Positions 44,119 to 54,554 of a stretch of DNA of 64,000 nt are shown here, piece after piece. Each line of letters starts with the position of its first letter. Position 1 is the stretch's first letter. The position numbers and the translations under genes were made by a program. Below the pieces are notes generated by a model. The model had not been told where the DNA came from, did not search any database, and saw only the letters and a program-made list of their open reading frames with translations. Location of the stretch: contig JAUQXK010000031.1 in NCBI GenBank assembly GCA_030834695.1, positions 108,568 through 172,567 on the forward strand, in the 5' to 3' direction. This DNA comes from Desulfobacterales bacterium (lineage in GTDB: Bacteria; Desulfobacterota; Desulfobacteria; Desulfobacterales; SpSt-501).

Positions 44119-44742
44119 ATGTCTGCGAATCCCACAAACGGACCCGGCGGCATCACACGGCGCAATTTCCTGACAACGGTGGGCGCCGGTGCGATCGGCG
44201 CCGCAGTATCCGAAAACGCCCTGGCGGCCGGAAAGGAAGTTGCACCGCCGCAAGTGACGCCGGCCGGGCGGAGCGTCGAGGTCGCGCTGCGCGTTAACGG
44301 CCGGACACACGTGGTGCAGGCGGAGACTCGCTGGACGCTGCTCCATGTGCTGCGCGAGGTCATCGGATTAACCGGCGCCAAACCGGGGTGCGAACGCGGG
44401 GAGTGCGGAGCCTGCACCGTCCTGATCGACGGGATCCCCCGCTACGCTTGCCTTACGCTGGCTGTCGAAGTCCAGGGCCATGATGTCACGACGTTGGAGG
44501 GCCTCATGGACGGTGAGAAACTCGGGACCGTACAGGCCGCTTTCGTCGAGGCTGACGCCTTCCAATGCGGCTACTGCACCCCCGGACAGGTTATGGCGGT
44601 CGAAGGGCTGCTGAGGGCCAATCCAAACCCGTCGGTCGAAGAGATCCGGCGCGGGGTGAGCGGGAACCTATGCCGCTGCGGGGCCTACCAGCACATCTTC
44701 AAAGCCGCCCACCGCGCGGCCGAACTCAAGGCTGGAAAGTGA
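44119..44742 (+). CDS. paoA: Periplasmic aldehyde oxidoreductase, 2Fe-2S subunit (PaoA-like)
   Basis: 207 aa from an ATG behind GGGAGGAA. A Tat signal (ITRRNFLTTVGAGAIGAAV) shows export in folded form. Two 2Fe-2S domains follow: CERGECGACTVLIDG...YACL (plant-type) and CGYCTPGQVM ... GNLCRCGAY. The Tat-bearing small subunit is the hallmark of PaoABC rather than cytoplasmic xanthine dehydrogenase. It is the first of three genes (FeS, Mo, FAD), 7 bp before the Mo subunit gene. It should pass electrons from molybdenum to FAD. Confidence 0.85.
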   Translation: MSANPTNGPGGITRRNFLTTVGAGAIGAAVSENALAAGKEVAPPQVTPAGRSVEVALRVNGRTHVVQAETRWTLLHVLREVIGLTGAKPGCERGECGACTVLIDGIPRYACLTLAVEVQGHDVTTLEGLMDGEKLGTVQAAFVEADAFQCGYCTPGQVMAVEGLLRANPNPSVEEIRRGVSGNLCRCGAYQHIFKAAHRAAELKAGK

Positions 44743-44749
44743 GGCGGAC

Positions 44750-47077
44750 ATGGCAGACGAAAGCAAAGACATCTACTATGTCGAAGGAACTCCAATACCG
44801 GAAACCCCGCTGCCCGGGAAGGAACCGCCGCCCTGGAGGGAAACGAGCGTTGTCGGCAAGGCCCTGCCGCGGGTCGATGCATATGAACGCGTGAGCGGCT
44901 CGGCCGCCTACCCCTCCGACGTGCACCTGCCGAACATGCTCCACGGCGCGATTCTGCGCTGTCCGCACCCGCACGCCCGCATCCGGCGCATCGACGCCAG
45001 CGCAGCCGCGAAGCTCCCTGGCGTAAGGATGATCATCAGCGGCAACACCCCCGAGGCCGACCTGATCTGGAAGAAAGACCCCGTCGGCGACATGCGTCTG
45101 TTCGAGCCTATCTGCCGTTTCGAGGGCGACGTGGTGGCGGCCGTGGCGGCCGAAACCCCGTACCAGGCCTGGGACGCCGCGCACGCGATCTCGGTCGACT
45201 ACGAGGTGCTGCCGTTCGTGGCCGATGAGCGTCAGGCACTGAAGCCCGGGGTGCCAGTCGTACACCCCAAAGGCAATGTCTCGAAAACGGATAGGTACGA
45301 ACGCGGGGATATCGCCCAGGGCTTTGCGGCAGCCGACGTGGTGCTCGAGGAGAGCTATCGCACCGAGTGCGAGCTGCATACCCCTCTCGAACCGCACGGC
45401 TGTGTCGCCAACTGGGACGGCCGGTCGCTCACGATCTGGGAATCCTCGCAGGGAGTCTATGCGGTCCAGTCCCGGGTGGCCGAGGTGCTCAAGCTCCCGC
45501 TTGCGCGGGTGCGGGTCATCGGTCACTACATGGGCGGCGGGTTCGGGAGCAAGCTCGAACCCGGCAAGTACACCATCATCGCCGCCCTCATGGCGAAACT
45601 CTCCGGCCGGCCGGTGCGCTTGTTCCTGACGCGCGAGGAGACCTATCTCTGCGTCGGTAACCGTCCGCCCACCAACATGACCGTAAAAGCCGGGGTCAAA
45701 CGCGACGGAACCCTCACTGCCCTTGAGTTCAGCGTCCTCGGCACGGGCGGCGCCTACACGGCGGGTGGAACGTCGCTCGCGGACTGGCTCGCGCGTGATC
45801 TCTATACCTGTCCGAACGTGCGCACAATTAGTACGGATGTTTTCATCAACGCCGGTCCCGCTCGAGCATTCCGGGCGCCCGGTCACCCGCAGGGGGCCTG
45901 GGCTCTTGAACAGATGATGGACACCTTGGCCGAGGCGATCGGCATGGATCCGGTTCAGCTGCGTCTGAAGAACATCCCATCCGTCAGCCAAGCGCGCGAG
46001 GGAAACCCACCCTACACGAGCACCGCTTTCAAAGAATGCCTCGAGCTGGGAGCGGCCGCATTCGGATGGGAGAAGGCGCGAGGCGAAGCCCGCGCACAGC
46101 GCGCCAGCCGTCACATCCGCCGGGGCGTCGGCATGGCCGGCGGCCTGTGGTTTGCCGGTGGAGGACGGCCGCCCTCTACGGTGGTTGTCAAGCTCTTTCC
46201 CGACGGCAGCGCCAACCTGAACATGGGCGCAAGCGATCTCGGGACGGGCACCAAGACGGTCATGGCCATGGTTATAGCCGAGGAACTGGGCATCAAACCG
46301 GAGGCCGTCCAGATTGAGTGCGCCGACACCGGGACGACTCAGTACGCGACCCCCAGCGGCGGAAGCAAAACCGTGCCGACCGAGGCTCCGGCCGTGCGTA
46401 ACGCCGCGGTGCAGGTCAAGCAGAAGCTCTTGGAGATGGCCGCCGAGGCACTGAAGGTCGACGCGGCGGAACTGGTCTACCGCGGCCGGGACATCGCCTC
46501 ACGTCAGGACTCCTCCAAACGGATTGCAGTGAAAGACTTGGAAGCGCTGAAACGGCAGGGGATCGTGGTCGGCATCGGTTACCGCGGCCCCAACCCGAAG
46601 AACATGACCACTCATCCCTTCGCAGCTCAGTTCTGCGAAGTCGAGGTCAATATGTTGACTGGTGAGTTGAAGATTCTGCGCTTCCTCGCAGCTCAGGACA
46701 GCGGTCGGGTCATGAACCGACTGACCTACGGCAACCAGGTGATCGGCGGCATTACGATGGGAATCGGGCTGGCCGCGACCGAACAGCGCATTCTGGACAC
46801 AGGGCGGACGGGCAAGATGGTCAACCGAAACTGGCACGACTACAAGCTGCCGACCGCTCTGGACGTGCCCGTCGACGTCACCGTTCTACCGGTCGAACCG
46901 GTGGATACTGCAGCCAATAACACCGGCGCGAAAGGCCTCGGTGAACCGGCGACCATCCCCACGGCCGCCGCAATTGCTAATGCCGTCTACCATGCGACCG
47001 GTCTGCGCATCACCTGCACCCCCATCCACCCCCAGCAGCTGGTGCAACGCCTGGCGGATCGTCCGAAGGAGGGATAA
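44750..47077 (+). CDS. paoC: Aldehyde oxidoreductase molybdenum subunit (PaoC-like)
   Basis: 775 aa, xanthine-dehydrogenase family large subunit. Visible are the N-terminal KALPRVDAYERVSGSAAYPSD, ECELHTPLEPHGCVANWDG, the Moco-binding GGGFGSKLEPGKYT, FRAPGHPQGAWALEQMMD with the active-site Arg, and GAKGLGEPATIP carrying the catalytic Glu. It has no signal of its own and should be carried out by the Tat partner. It oxidises aldehydes, often aromatic, to acids. The gene order A-C-B differs from E. coli paoABC. No XdhC-type PaoD maturation gene is in the window. Confidence 0.85.
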   Translation: MADESKDIYYVEGTPIPETPLPGKEPPPWRETSVVGKALPRVDAYERVSGSAAYPSDVHLPNMLHGAILRCPHPHARIRRIDASAAAKLPGVRMIISGNTPEADLIWKKDPVGDMRLFEPICRFEGDVVAAVAAETPYQAWDAAHAISVDYEVLPFVADERQALKPGVPVVHPKGNVSKTDRYERGDIAQGFAAADVVLEESYRTECELHTPLEPHGCVANWDGRSLTIWESSQGVYAVQSRVAEVLKLPLARVRVIGHYMGGGFGSKLEPGKYTIIAALMAKLSGRPVRLFLTREETYLCVGNRPPTNMTVKAGVKRDGTLTALEFSVLGTGGAYTAGGTSLADWLARDLYTCPNVRTISTDVFINAGPARAFRAPGHPQGAWALEQMMDTLAEAIGMDPVQLRLKNIPSVSQAREGNPPYTSTAFKECLELGAAAFGWEKARGEARAQRASRHIRRGVGMAGGLWFAGGGRPPSTVVVKLFPDGSANLNMGASDLGTGTKTVMAMVIAEELGIKPEAVQIECADTGTTQYATPSGGSKTVPTEAPAVRNAAVQVKQKLLEMAAEALKVDAAELVYRGRDIASRQDSSKRIAVKDLEALKRQGIVVGIGYRGPNPKNMTTHPFAAQFCEVEVNMLTGELKILRFLAAQDSGRVMNRLTYGNQVIGGITMGIGLAATEQRILDTGRTGKMVNRNWHDYKLPTALDVPVDVTVLPVEPVDTAANNTGAKGLGEPATIPTAAAIANAVYHATGLRITCTPIHPQQLVQRLADRPKEG

Positions 47078-47080
47078 GGC

Positions 47081-48064
47081 ATGTTACCGAGTTTCGATTA
47101 CATTCGACCGAAATCGGTCCAAGCGGCGATCACCCACCTGGCCACCGGGAGCGCACAGGCGCACGCGGGCGGCACGGATCTGATGGGCTGCCTGCGCGAA
47201 CGCATCTTCCCGGTCGGCAAGGTCGTCAGCCTGAGCGGTCTACCGGAACTGCGCGGAGTGAGCGAGACAGCGGACGGCGGATTGCGGATCGGAGCCCTCA
47301 CCGCTCTTAGCGCTCTATCCGAGCACCCGATCGTCATCAAACGTTTCGGCGGACTCGCGCAGGCGGCAGGAGAGGTCGGTAGTCCTCAGTTACGCAACCA
47401 GGGGACGCTCGGTGGCAACATCTGCCAGAAGCCACGCTGTTGGTACTACCGCACGGACTTCACCTGCCTCAGGAAAGGCGGAGGGACCTGCTTCGCGGTG
47501 GACGGCGAGAATCAGTTCCACTGCATCTTCGGCGGAGGTGGCACCTGTTTCATCGTCCACCCCTCCGACACCGCCCCTGCGCTGGTGGCGTTAAACGCGA
47601 CGGCGCGCCTGGCGGGGCCCAGGGGATCTCGCGATGTGCCCCTGGAGAAATTCTTCGTGCTGCCTGAGGTCGATGTGCAGCGCGAGACCGTGCTGGCGCG
47701 CGGCGAGATTGTCACCGAGATCCGCATTCCTCCTCCGGTGTCCGGAACCCGCAGCAGTTACCGCAAGGTTCGGGCGCGGCGCTCATGGGACTTCGCGCTG
47801 GCCGGCGTTGCGATGGCGCTCCGGTTCGATCGCAAACGGGTGATCGACGGCCGGGTCGTTCTCAGCGGAGCCGCGCCCATTCCCTGGCGCAGCAAGGAAG
47901 TCGAGCAGATCGTTCGGGGCAAGGAACTGACGGTCGACGTTATCGCCGCAGCCGCAAAGGCGGTGACTTCAGGCGCAGAGCCGCTTGAGAAGAACGGCTA
48001 TAAGCTTGCTCTGTTCCAGGGAATGATTGAGGAAGAACTGACGCTGATGGCGGCTTCGGCGTGA
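47081..48064 (+). CDS. paoB: Aldehyde oxidoreductase FAD subunit with 4Fe-4S loop (PaoB-like)
   Basis: 327 aa. A molybdopterin-dehydrogenase FAD domain (QAHAGGTDLMGCLRERIFPV, GSPQLRNQGTLGGNICQKPR) carries a cysteine-rich insertion (NICQKPRCWYYRTDFTCLRK then GTCFAV and QFHCIFGGGGTC). That insertion matches the extra 4Fe-4S site of E. coli PaoB and of 4-hydroxybenzoyl-CoA reductase beta subunits. The C-terminal CO-dehydrogenase-flavoprotein domain follows. It starts 3 bp after the Mo subunit gene and ends converging on the AraC regulator gene. Confidence 0.85.
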   Translation: MLPSFDYIRPKSVQAAITHLATGSAQAHAGGTDLMGCLRERIFPVGKVVSLSGLPELRGVSETADGGLRIGALTALSALSEHPIVIKRFGGLAQAAGEVGSPQLRNQGTLGGNICQKPRCWYYRTDFTCLRKGGGTCFAVDGENQFHCIFGGGGTCFIVHPSDTAPALVALNATARLAGPRGSRDVPLEKFFVLPEVDVQRETVLARGEIVTEIRIPPPVSGTRSSYRKVRARRSWDFALAGVAMALRFDRKRVIDGRVVLSGAAPIPWRSKEVEQIVRGKELTVDVIAAAAKAVTSGAEPLEKNGYKLALFQGMIEEELTLMAASA

Positions 48065-48099
48065 TCGCGGCTGTCCCAGCCCCCAGCCCCCCGCACCTT

Positions 48100-49044
48100 C
48101 TATGCACTTGCGACAGGAGTCAGTTGACGCAAGCTCTTGATATCGCGTAACGGCGGCGTGCCGAATAAACGAGCGTACTCGCGGCTGAATTGGGAAGGAC
48201 TCTCATAGCCTACGTTAAATGCCGCAGTAGCTGCATCTGTTTGCTCCGTGAGCATCAATCGCCGCGCTTCGTTCAAACGCAGCCATTTCTGGTACTGCAG
48301 CGGGCTCATGGCCGTCAACGTTCGGAAATGGTGGTGAAAGGTGGATGGACTCATATTCACATGGGACGCGAGATCATCGATACGCAAGGGCCTTGTGAAG
48401 TTGCCCTTCAGCCAATCGATCGCCCGCGCTACCTGTTGACTCTGGCTTCCTGCGGACGCAATTTGGCGCAACCGCGCGCCTTGATCGCCAACAAGTAAGC
48501 GGTAAAGGATTTCCCGCTGGATGATCGGCGCAAGGATGGGGATATCCTTCGGTTCAGCCAGCAAGTCGATCAACCGCTGAAAGGCGCTGAGCAGCGGAAA
48601 AGTGACCTCGCCGGTCGCCATTCCACGGCTTGATTGCTGCGCACGCGGCGGGGGAAGATTGCTGTCCACCATCAGCTTGGAAATCTCTCGGCGATCAAGC
48701 TTCAGCACAAGCCCCAGGCAAGGCTTCTCCCGGCTCGCTTCGATAATCTGCCAAACCGTGGGTAGATCCACGGACGTGATCAAAAAATGGTGCGCGTCAT
48801 ACACATACACGTCGTCTCCAAGCACTACACGTTTGGCCCCTTGTGCAGTCAAGCATATGCTCGGCTCGTACATGCCGCTCGTCGGCTGGGTCGGTTCGCC
48901 CCGCCGCCAAAGTGCTAAGCCCGAGATCGCGGTCTCCAGGCGGTCGCTCTGATCGGCCCATCGGGCAATACTCTTTGCCAATGCTTCGAGCGCGCCTTCT
49001 ATCTTGGCATCCTCCGCTTGTTGTTTTACAGATAGCTTAGGCAT
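48100..49044 (-). CDS. AraC-family regulator (AraC_N type)
   Basis: 314 aa from an ATG behind AAGGGAGG. The N-terminal AraC_N sensor domain (MYEPSICLTAQGAKRVVLGDDVY, HFLITSVDLP) is followed by two helix-turn-helix motifs (ARAIDWLKGNFTRPLRIDDLASHVNMSPS and ATAAFNVGYESPSQFSREYARLFG). Regulators with this N-domain (YqhC type) commonly sense aldehydes and lie divergent from alcohol dehydrogenase or aldo/keto reductase genes, as here. It probably activates the diverging alcohol dehydrogenase genes and, through the shared motif, the paoACB operon. Confidence 0.85.
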   Translation of the reverse strand: MPKLSVKQQAEDAKIEGALEALAKSIARWADQSDRLETAISGLALWRRGEPTQPTSGMYEPSICLTAQGAKRVVLGDDVYVYDAHHFLITSVDLPTVWQIIEASREKPCLGLVLKLDRREISKLMVDSNLPPPRAQQSSRGMATGEVTFPLLSAFQRLIDLLAEPKDIPILAPIIQREILYRLLVGDQGARLRQIASAGSQSQQVARAIDWLKGNFTRPLRIDDLASHVNMSPSTFHHHFRTLTAMSPLQYQKWLRLNEARRLMLTEQTDAATAAFNVGYESPSQFSREYARLFGTPPLRDIKSLRQLTPVASA

Positions 49045-49120
49045 AGATGCCTCCCTTTTTCATGATCAGATCCTTATAATCAAGCCGATAGGTCGCTGTG
49101 GCAACCTGTCTATCGCATTC

Positions 49121-49157
49121 CGTAGAATTAGGCAAGAAATGAACAGGATTGGTCTAC
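49121..49157 (+). promoter_or_regulatory. Putative AraC-type operator, site B
   Basis: The site reads CGTAGAATTAGGCAAGAAAT then GAACAGGATTGGTCTAC, in the araC/alcohol dehydrogenase intergenic region, 77 bases from the regulator's ATG and 116 from the dehydrogenase's. It is closely similar to site A before paoA. Confidence 0.65.
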
Positions 49158-49272
49158 CCGCCTTGCTCTTTCGGGATTACAATACAATCTTCAACAAGGT
49201 GGCGAGTAGATGTGAGCAAAGTATAGGAGGTAGTTCGGGTGAGAAAAACTATGCAAAAATGGAGGAAAAGCA

Positions 49273-50346
49273 ATGGCTATGAATGTGCTTGGTTACGCTG
49301 CGCAGTCGGCTAAGGACGCCCTATCCCCATATCGCTTTGTGCGCCGCAATCCGCGGCCTAACGATGTGTTTATCGAAATCCTTTACTGTGGCGTATGTCA
49401 CTCGGATTTACATACGGTCCGCAACGACTGGGTCAGCTGGTTTCCTACCACGTACCCGGTCGTGCCCGGCCATGAAATCATCGGCCGCGTGGTAAGCGTG
49501 GGACCGGGTGTCACGCGCTTCAAACCAGGCGATCATGTCGGCGTCGGTTGCATGGTTGACTCCTGTCAACATTGCGCGGCCTGCGAACAAGGACTGGAGC
49601 AGTATTGCGAGGAGATCGCAACATACACCTATAACCATGTTGATCGCCATGATCACATGCCTACCTACGGGGGCTATTCAGAGAAGATCGTCGTGTCGGA
49701 AAAATTTGTGCTGAAAGTTCCCAATGGATTGGATCTGAAAGGAGCCGCGCCTTTACTGTGCGCCGGGATTACGACCTGGTCGCCGCTGCGTCACTGGAAA
49801 GTGGGTAAAGGCAGTACGGTGGCGGTTATCGGTCTCGGCGGACTCGGTCATATGGCGATAAAACTGGCGAAAGGGCTGGGCGCTAACGTCACGCTGTTTA
49901 CCCGTTCGCCGGGGAAACAGCGGGACGCGCGTCGTCTGGGCGCCGATCATGTGGTGATCTCCACCGACGAAGGGCAAATGGCAGCCGTCAAAGGCCGGTT
50001 CGAGCTGATTATCGACACCGTACCCTATGTCCACGATCTCAATCCGTACCTGCCGTCGCTGTCGCTCAACGGCACGCTGGTGCTGGTCGGGTTTCTGGGG
50101 GGGCTGGAGCAGATTTTGAGCACCGTTCCGTTGGTGATGGGCCGTAAATCCGTGGCGGGTTCCGTTATCGGCGGCATCGCCGAAACCCAGGAACTGCTCG
50201 ATTTCTGCGGCAAGCAAGGCATCACCTCCGATATCGAAGTGATCAAGATTCAGGATATCAATGCAGCGTATGAACGCATGCTGAAAAGCGATGTGAAATA
50301 CCGCTTTGTAATTGATATGGCATCGCTGAAGACTTTCAACCGTTAG
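49273..50346 (+). CDS. Zinc-type alcohol/aldehyde dehydrogenase (YahK-like)
   Basis: 357 aa from an ATG behind GGAGG. Catalytic zinc ligands lie in YCGVCHSDLH and VVPGHEIIGRV. The structural zinc loop is GCMVDSCQHCAACEQGLEQYC. The NADP site is IGLGGLGHMAIKLAK. The C-terminus (ETQELLDFCGKQGITSDIEV, YERMLKSDVKYRFVIDM) matches the YahK/cinnamyl-alcohol type. It reduces a broad range of aldehydes with NADPH in the cytoplasm. It is transcribed away from the AraC gene with a shared control region. A decayed relative lies 0.9 kb downstream. Confidence 0.9.
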   Translation: MAMNVLGYAAQSAKDALSPYRFVRRNPRPNDVFIEILYCGVCHSDLHTVRNDWVSWFPTTYPVVPGHEIIGRVVSVGPGVTRFKPGDHVGVGCMVDSCQHCAACEQGLEQYCEEIATYTYNHVDRHDHMPTYGGYSEKIVVSEKFVLKVPNGLDLKGAAPLLCAGITTWSPLRHWKVGKGSTVAVIGLGGLGHMAIKLAKGLGANVTLFTRSPGKQRDARRLGADHVVISTDEGQMAAVKGRFELIIDTVPYVHDLNPYLPSLSLNGTLVLVGFLGGLEQILSTVPLVMGRKSVAGSVIGGIAETQELLDFCGKQGITSDIEVIKIQDINAAYERMLKSDVKYRFVIDMASLKTFNR

Positions 50347-50408
50347 ACACTGAATGGAAAGGAAACGGATCAGGACTGAATCACCGTCCAATTCACGATA
50401 TAACCCAT

Positions 50409-50663
50409 TCATCGAGAGTCTCGATTCTTAACAATGCGGATAAACTCTACAAAAACCAGGCTATTGTAGTACACGGGAACCAGATAGCGGATCATTGGTA
50501 GCGTTGCCCCGTCCCAGGAAAGGTTCACGAAAATGAAGCTGTGAAACACTTCGACCAATAAGCAGGAGCCCGACAAAATCAGGAGCTTGATGAATATCAG
50601 CCCCATTGAGTATCTGCGCCGCCACCGCAAATGCAGGAAGCCTACCCTGGCCCGGCGCATCAC
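50409..50663 (-). CDS. Small putative membrane protein
   Basis: 84 codons. There are one or two hydrophobic segments (MGLIFIKLLILSGSCLLVEV and a weaker one near YLVPVYYNSLVFVEF) with Arg-rich ends. The first codon is not an ATG with a clear ribosome site. I recognise no family. It lies between the alcohol dehydrogenase gene and three gene relics, so it could itself be a remnant. Confidence 0.3.
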   Translation of the reverse strand: MMRRARVGFLHLRWRRRYSMGLIFIKLLILSGSCLLVEVFHSFIFVNLSWDGATLPMIRYLVPVYYNSLVFVEFIRIVKNRDSR

Positions 50664-50703
50664 TATCTATTTTAGCGTATTCGGTCTGTCAGCTCTATTT
50701 TGA

Positions 50704-50973
50704 CGAGTCCGGGACACTGCGGATGGAGTCACCGACGCGCGCGCGCCGGTGGACGAACTGTTCACGCGATCCCGCCTGAAGACGATTCTCACTCAGCCGT
50801 TCGTATCGGCCGGGGAGCTGATCGAGCGAGTCAAATCCTCCGTCTTCAGTTTCATCGACGTGGCCCCCCGCTACGACGACGTGACCATGTTGGCGGTCCA
50901 GCGCACGGACGGGGGGGCTCTCGGTATGATCAAACCATGGGGATCAGCTGGGATAGAGCCAGCTCTCTACTAA
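50704..50973 (+). pseudogene. 3' fragment of SpoIIE/RsbU-type PP2C phosphatase
   Basis: The frame begins after a stop at 50701 and reads DTADGVTDARAPVDELFTRS ... SVFSFIDVAPRYDDVTMLAVQR. These match the last third of SpoIIE-like phosphatases (the DGVTEA and QFDDITLLVV motifs). The catalytic N-terminal two thirds and any sensor domain are absent. It is followed immediately by another gene relic. Confidence 0.7.
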
Positions 50974-51178
50974 CCCCGGCCAAGACCAATGGCGTGTACG
51001 CCTGGAGATGGCGAGGCTATGGAGGAATGCAGTGAACGCACGTGGCGGCGATGTCACCGTCGTGCATCTGCCCGAGATAGGCATTCGTGGCAACACACAC
51101 TTTCCATTCTCGGACCTGAACAATTTCGAAATAGCGGACCTGATGTCCAAATTTGTAGGAAAAAAGCGCTTGAACTGA
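50957..51178 (+). pseudogene. 3' fragment of alpha/beta-hydrolase (esterase-like)
   Basis: After an in-frame TAG the reading is NPGQDQWRVRLEMARLWRNA ... GGDVTVVHLPEIGIRGNTHF then PFSDLNNFEIADLMSKFV. This is the C-terminal end of a secreted alpha/beta-hydrolase of the esterase type, including the HLPEIGI-GNTHF segment with the catalytic His. The nucleophile part is missing. The fragment abuts the phosphatase relic, so a deletion joined them. Confidence 0.7.
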
Positions 51179-51203
51179 ACGCGGGTAATAGGAGGATAAG
51201 TCC

Positions 51204-52513
<1,310 letters not shown>

Positions 52514-52593
52514 GCAGCTGTCATGAAAGGAAAAGAGTCTAAAAGGCCTGAGGGTTATCCACTGCCCATCATTAGAATAGAGGGGATGGGAAA

Positions 52594-52875
52594 ATGAAAT
52601 ACATAGCAACGCTTTTTTCGATCTTCTTGCTCATATCGGCAGGCGCTTTGGGGAGCCAAGCAGTTGCCGCCGAAGCAAATAAAAATGGGGAAGCTGAAAA
52701 TTGGGGTGTCAATCCCCAACTCCAAGGCCATTTCAATGTGGGTATTAATGTCGGCCTGAGCCAGGCTCAGATGAGGAGCCTGATATCGGTGATAGAATCC
52801 GGAGTCGGCAAGAAAGAAACGGATAATGCATTCGCCATTCTGGAAAAAGTTATAACCGCTCGCGGCCAAAAATAA
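52594..52875 (+). CDS. Small exported CMD-like protein
   Basis: 93 aa. A signal peptide (MKYIATLFSIFLLISAGALG) is followed by about 65 residues reading WGVNPQLQGHFNVGINVGLS then QAQMRSLISVIESGVG. That pattern matches the second half of carboxymuconolactone decarboxylase/AhpD-like proteins. The CxxC redox pair of AhpD is absent. It may be a minimal or truncated CMD domain. It lies in the same direction, 80 bp after the aldo/keto reductase gene. Confidence 0.55.
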   Translation: MKYIATLFSIFLLISAGALGSQAVAAEANKNGEAENWGVNPQLQGHFNVGINVGLSQAQMRSLISVIESGVGKKETDNAFAILEKVITARGQK

Positions 52876-53035
52876 TTCGATCCCATTGGTACGGAATATT
52901 AAATTTCATTTGGGTAAGTCCACCGGCATACTCGGTGCCTTGCCCGAAGAAGCCAAATTTACCAGGTTCCCCCTGTAACAACCGTGTGTCGATGTCGTAC
53001 TCTATCCCCTCTGATTGCATGCAAAACGCCTCCGG

Positions 53036-54280
53036 CTAGCTCAAATCTTCGCATGCTCTTTTTAAGACTCTGCCGATTTGGATTTTCTGGGGGCAGGATT
53101 TTTCTGCCTTCGAATAGTCGGCCTTAAAAACATTATTCCTGGTGTCGGTCGGCAGCGTATTAAATAGGCTAAGGGCCATATCCCGACTGCCATAGCCGTG
53201 AGCGTACATGGAACAGCGCAATATATCGCTGATCGGGACGTCCAGGTCGACCGCTGATTCGCAGATATGAGCGCACCCGGAGCAGTAGCCGGGAGCCGTT
53301 TCGCGAGCATATTGTCCCAGCCGTTGCCGGTCGCCCTCGGACAAACGCTGCTTATTCAGTGCTGCGTCAATATTTGCCTGGAGGATCGTCATGTTCGGCA
53401 TGGCCGAGCAGATGCTGGCAATATGGGGATTTTCCCAAACCACCTTCAGCTTGGCCTGTTCGGCGGTGTATCCTTTTTTCAGGAAGTTCTCCGTCATTTT
53501 CAGTGCGTCATCGGTCTCGGAGCCGATCGAGGCCCAAAAATTGGCCGAGAAGGCGGCCTGCGTCTTCATCGCGGTCAACCCGATTCCGGCCTTGGCACAG
53601 GCGTCAACTGCTCTTTTCATTTCATCCTTTACCATCAACCGGTAGTTATAACTCATCATGATCCCATCGACCCATCCCAGTTTGGCTGCCGCCAGCATGC
53701 TGTTTTCCATATTTTTATGAGCGCTGAACCCGAAAAAACGGATCGTTCCTTTGGACTTGGCACTTTCGGCCCACGCTTTGACTTCAGGAGTCAGTTCCTT
53801 GCCGACATCGCTTACATAATGGATGAAATACATATCGATATAGGAAGTATTCATTCGCTGAAGTGAGGTATTCAATTTAGTGGACAATTCTTTTGAGTTT
53901 GAACTATCGGTCTTGGTTACTAGAAACACTTTTTCCCTGTCGCTCGGGAACTTGGCAAAGTAGCTCCCGATCGCCTTTTCGTTATTTCCCCATCCATATG
54001 AATCGGCTGTATCCCAATAGGTAACGCCCGATTTGAAAGCCTGCCGGAATACGAGTTGGTCGGTGTCCTTTAAAACGCCGCCCAGCGAAAGGATGGAAAC
54101 ATCCATGCCCGTCTTTCCGAACGGCCGCGTCGGCACAACCATTTGCTCCGGCACCTTCGTCGAGGTGCCGGCGTGCGCCGCGGTTGAAGAGCCTAATGGT
54201 ATGAGTGCAGATCCCAAGCCTGCTGCACCGGCGGCTTTAATGAAATCTCTCCTTGAAAGAATCCTCTTCTCGCCGAACAT
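53036..54280 (-). CDS. Tat-exported aldo/keto reductase with C-terminal Cys cluster
   Basis: 414 aa from an ATG behind AAGGAG. A Tat signal (LSRRDFIKAAGAAGLGSALI) is followed by an AKR barrel: YWDTADSYGWGNNEKAIG (Asp, Tyr), LVTKTD (Lys), DMYFIHYVSD (His). The C-terminus carries YCSGCAHICESAVD, RCSMY and KSCPQK, a CxxCxxxC set that may bind a 4Fe-4S cluster, as in oxidoreductases annotated as 4Fe-4S AKRs. It should act in the periplasm. It faces the small CMD-like gene and extends the aldehyde-redox theme. Confidence 0.8.
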   Translation of the reverse strand: MFGEKRILSRRDFIKAAGAAGLGSALIPLGSSTAAHAGTSTKVPEQMVVPTRPFGKTGMDVSILSLGGVLKDTDQLVFRQAFKSGVTYWDTADSYGWGNNEKAIGSYFAKFPSDREKVFLVTKTDSSNSKELSTKLNTSLQRMNTSYIDMYFIHYVSDVGKELTPEVKAWAESAKSKGTIRFFGFSAHKNMENSMLAAAKLGWVDGIMMSYNYRLMVKDEMKRAVDACAKAGIGLTAMKTQAAFSANFWASIGSETDDALKMTENFLKKGYTAEQAKLKVVWENPHIASICSAMPNMTILQANIDAALNKQRLSEGDRQRLGQYARETAPGYCSGCAHICESAVDLDVPISDILRCSMYAHGYGSRDMALSLFNTLPTDTRNNVFKADYSKAEKSCPQKIQIGRVLKRACEDLS

Positions 54281-54554
54281 GTTCGATTTCTCCTTGCGGT
54301 GGATTGCCTTTGGAAGCGGCTTCAAAAGCCTCGGTATGGTGACTCCGGAAGGGATATGGCGATCTTACTGGCGCAAAATGATGAAGTCAATAATCTCAAG
54401 ATGTTTCGGGAGGTATCGAAAGCGCACCCGGTATATCCGATCAGCTTTATCCGATTGCCCGCAAAGCCGACGAGCGGATGCCGGTGGAATAGCCCGTATC
54501 ATCTCGTCTCGAAGCCGCTTATCGGCTGACCGAATAAGCCGAATGAAAGAGAGG

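Noticed and set aside
44726..46114. A 462-codon minus-strand frame opposite the Mo subunit gene
   Set aside because: Shadow of a conserved molybdenum hydroxylase; no domain.
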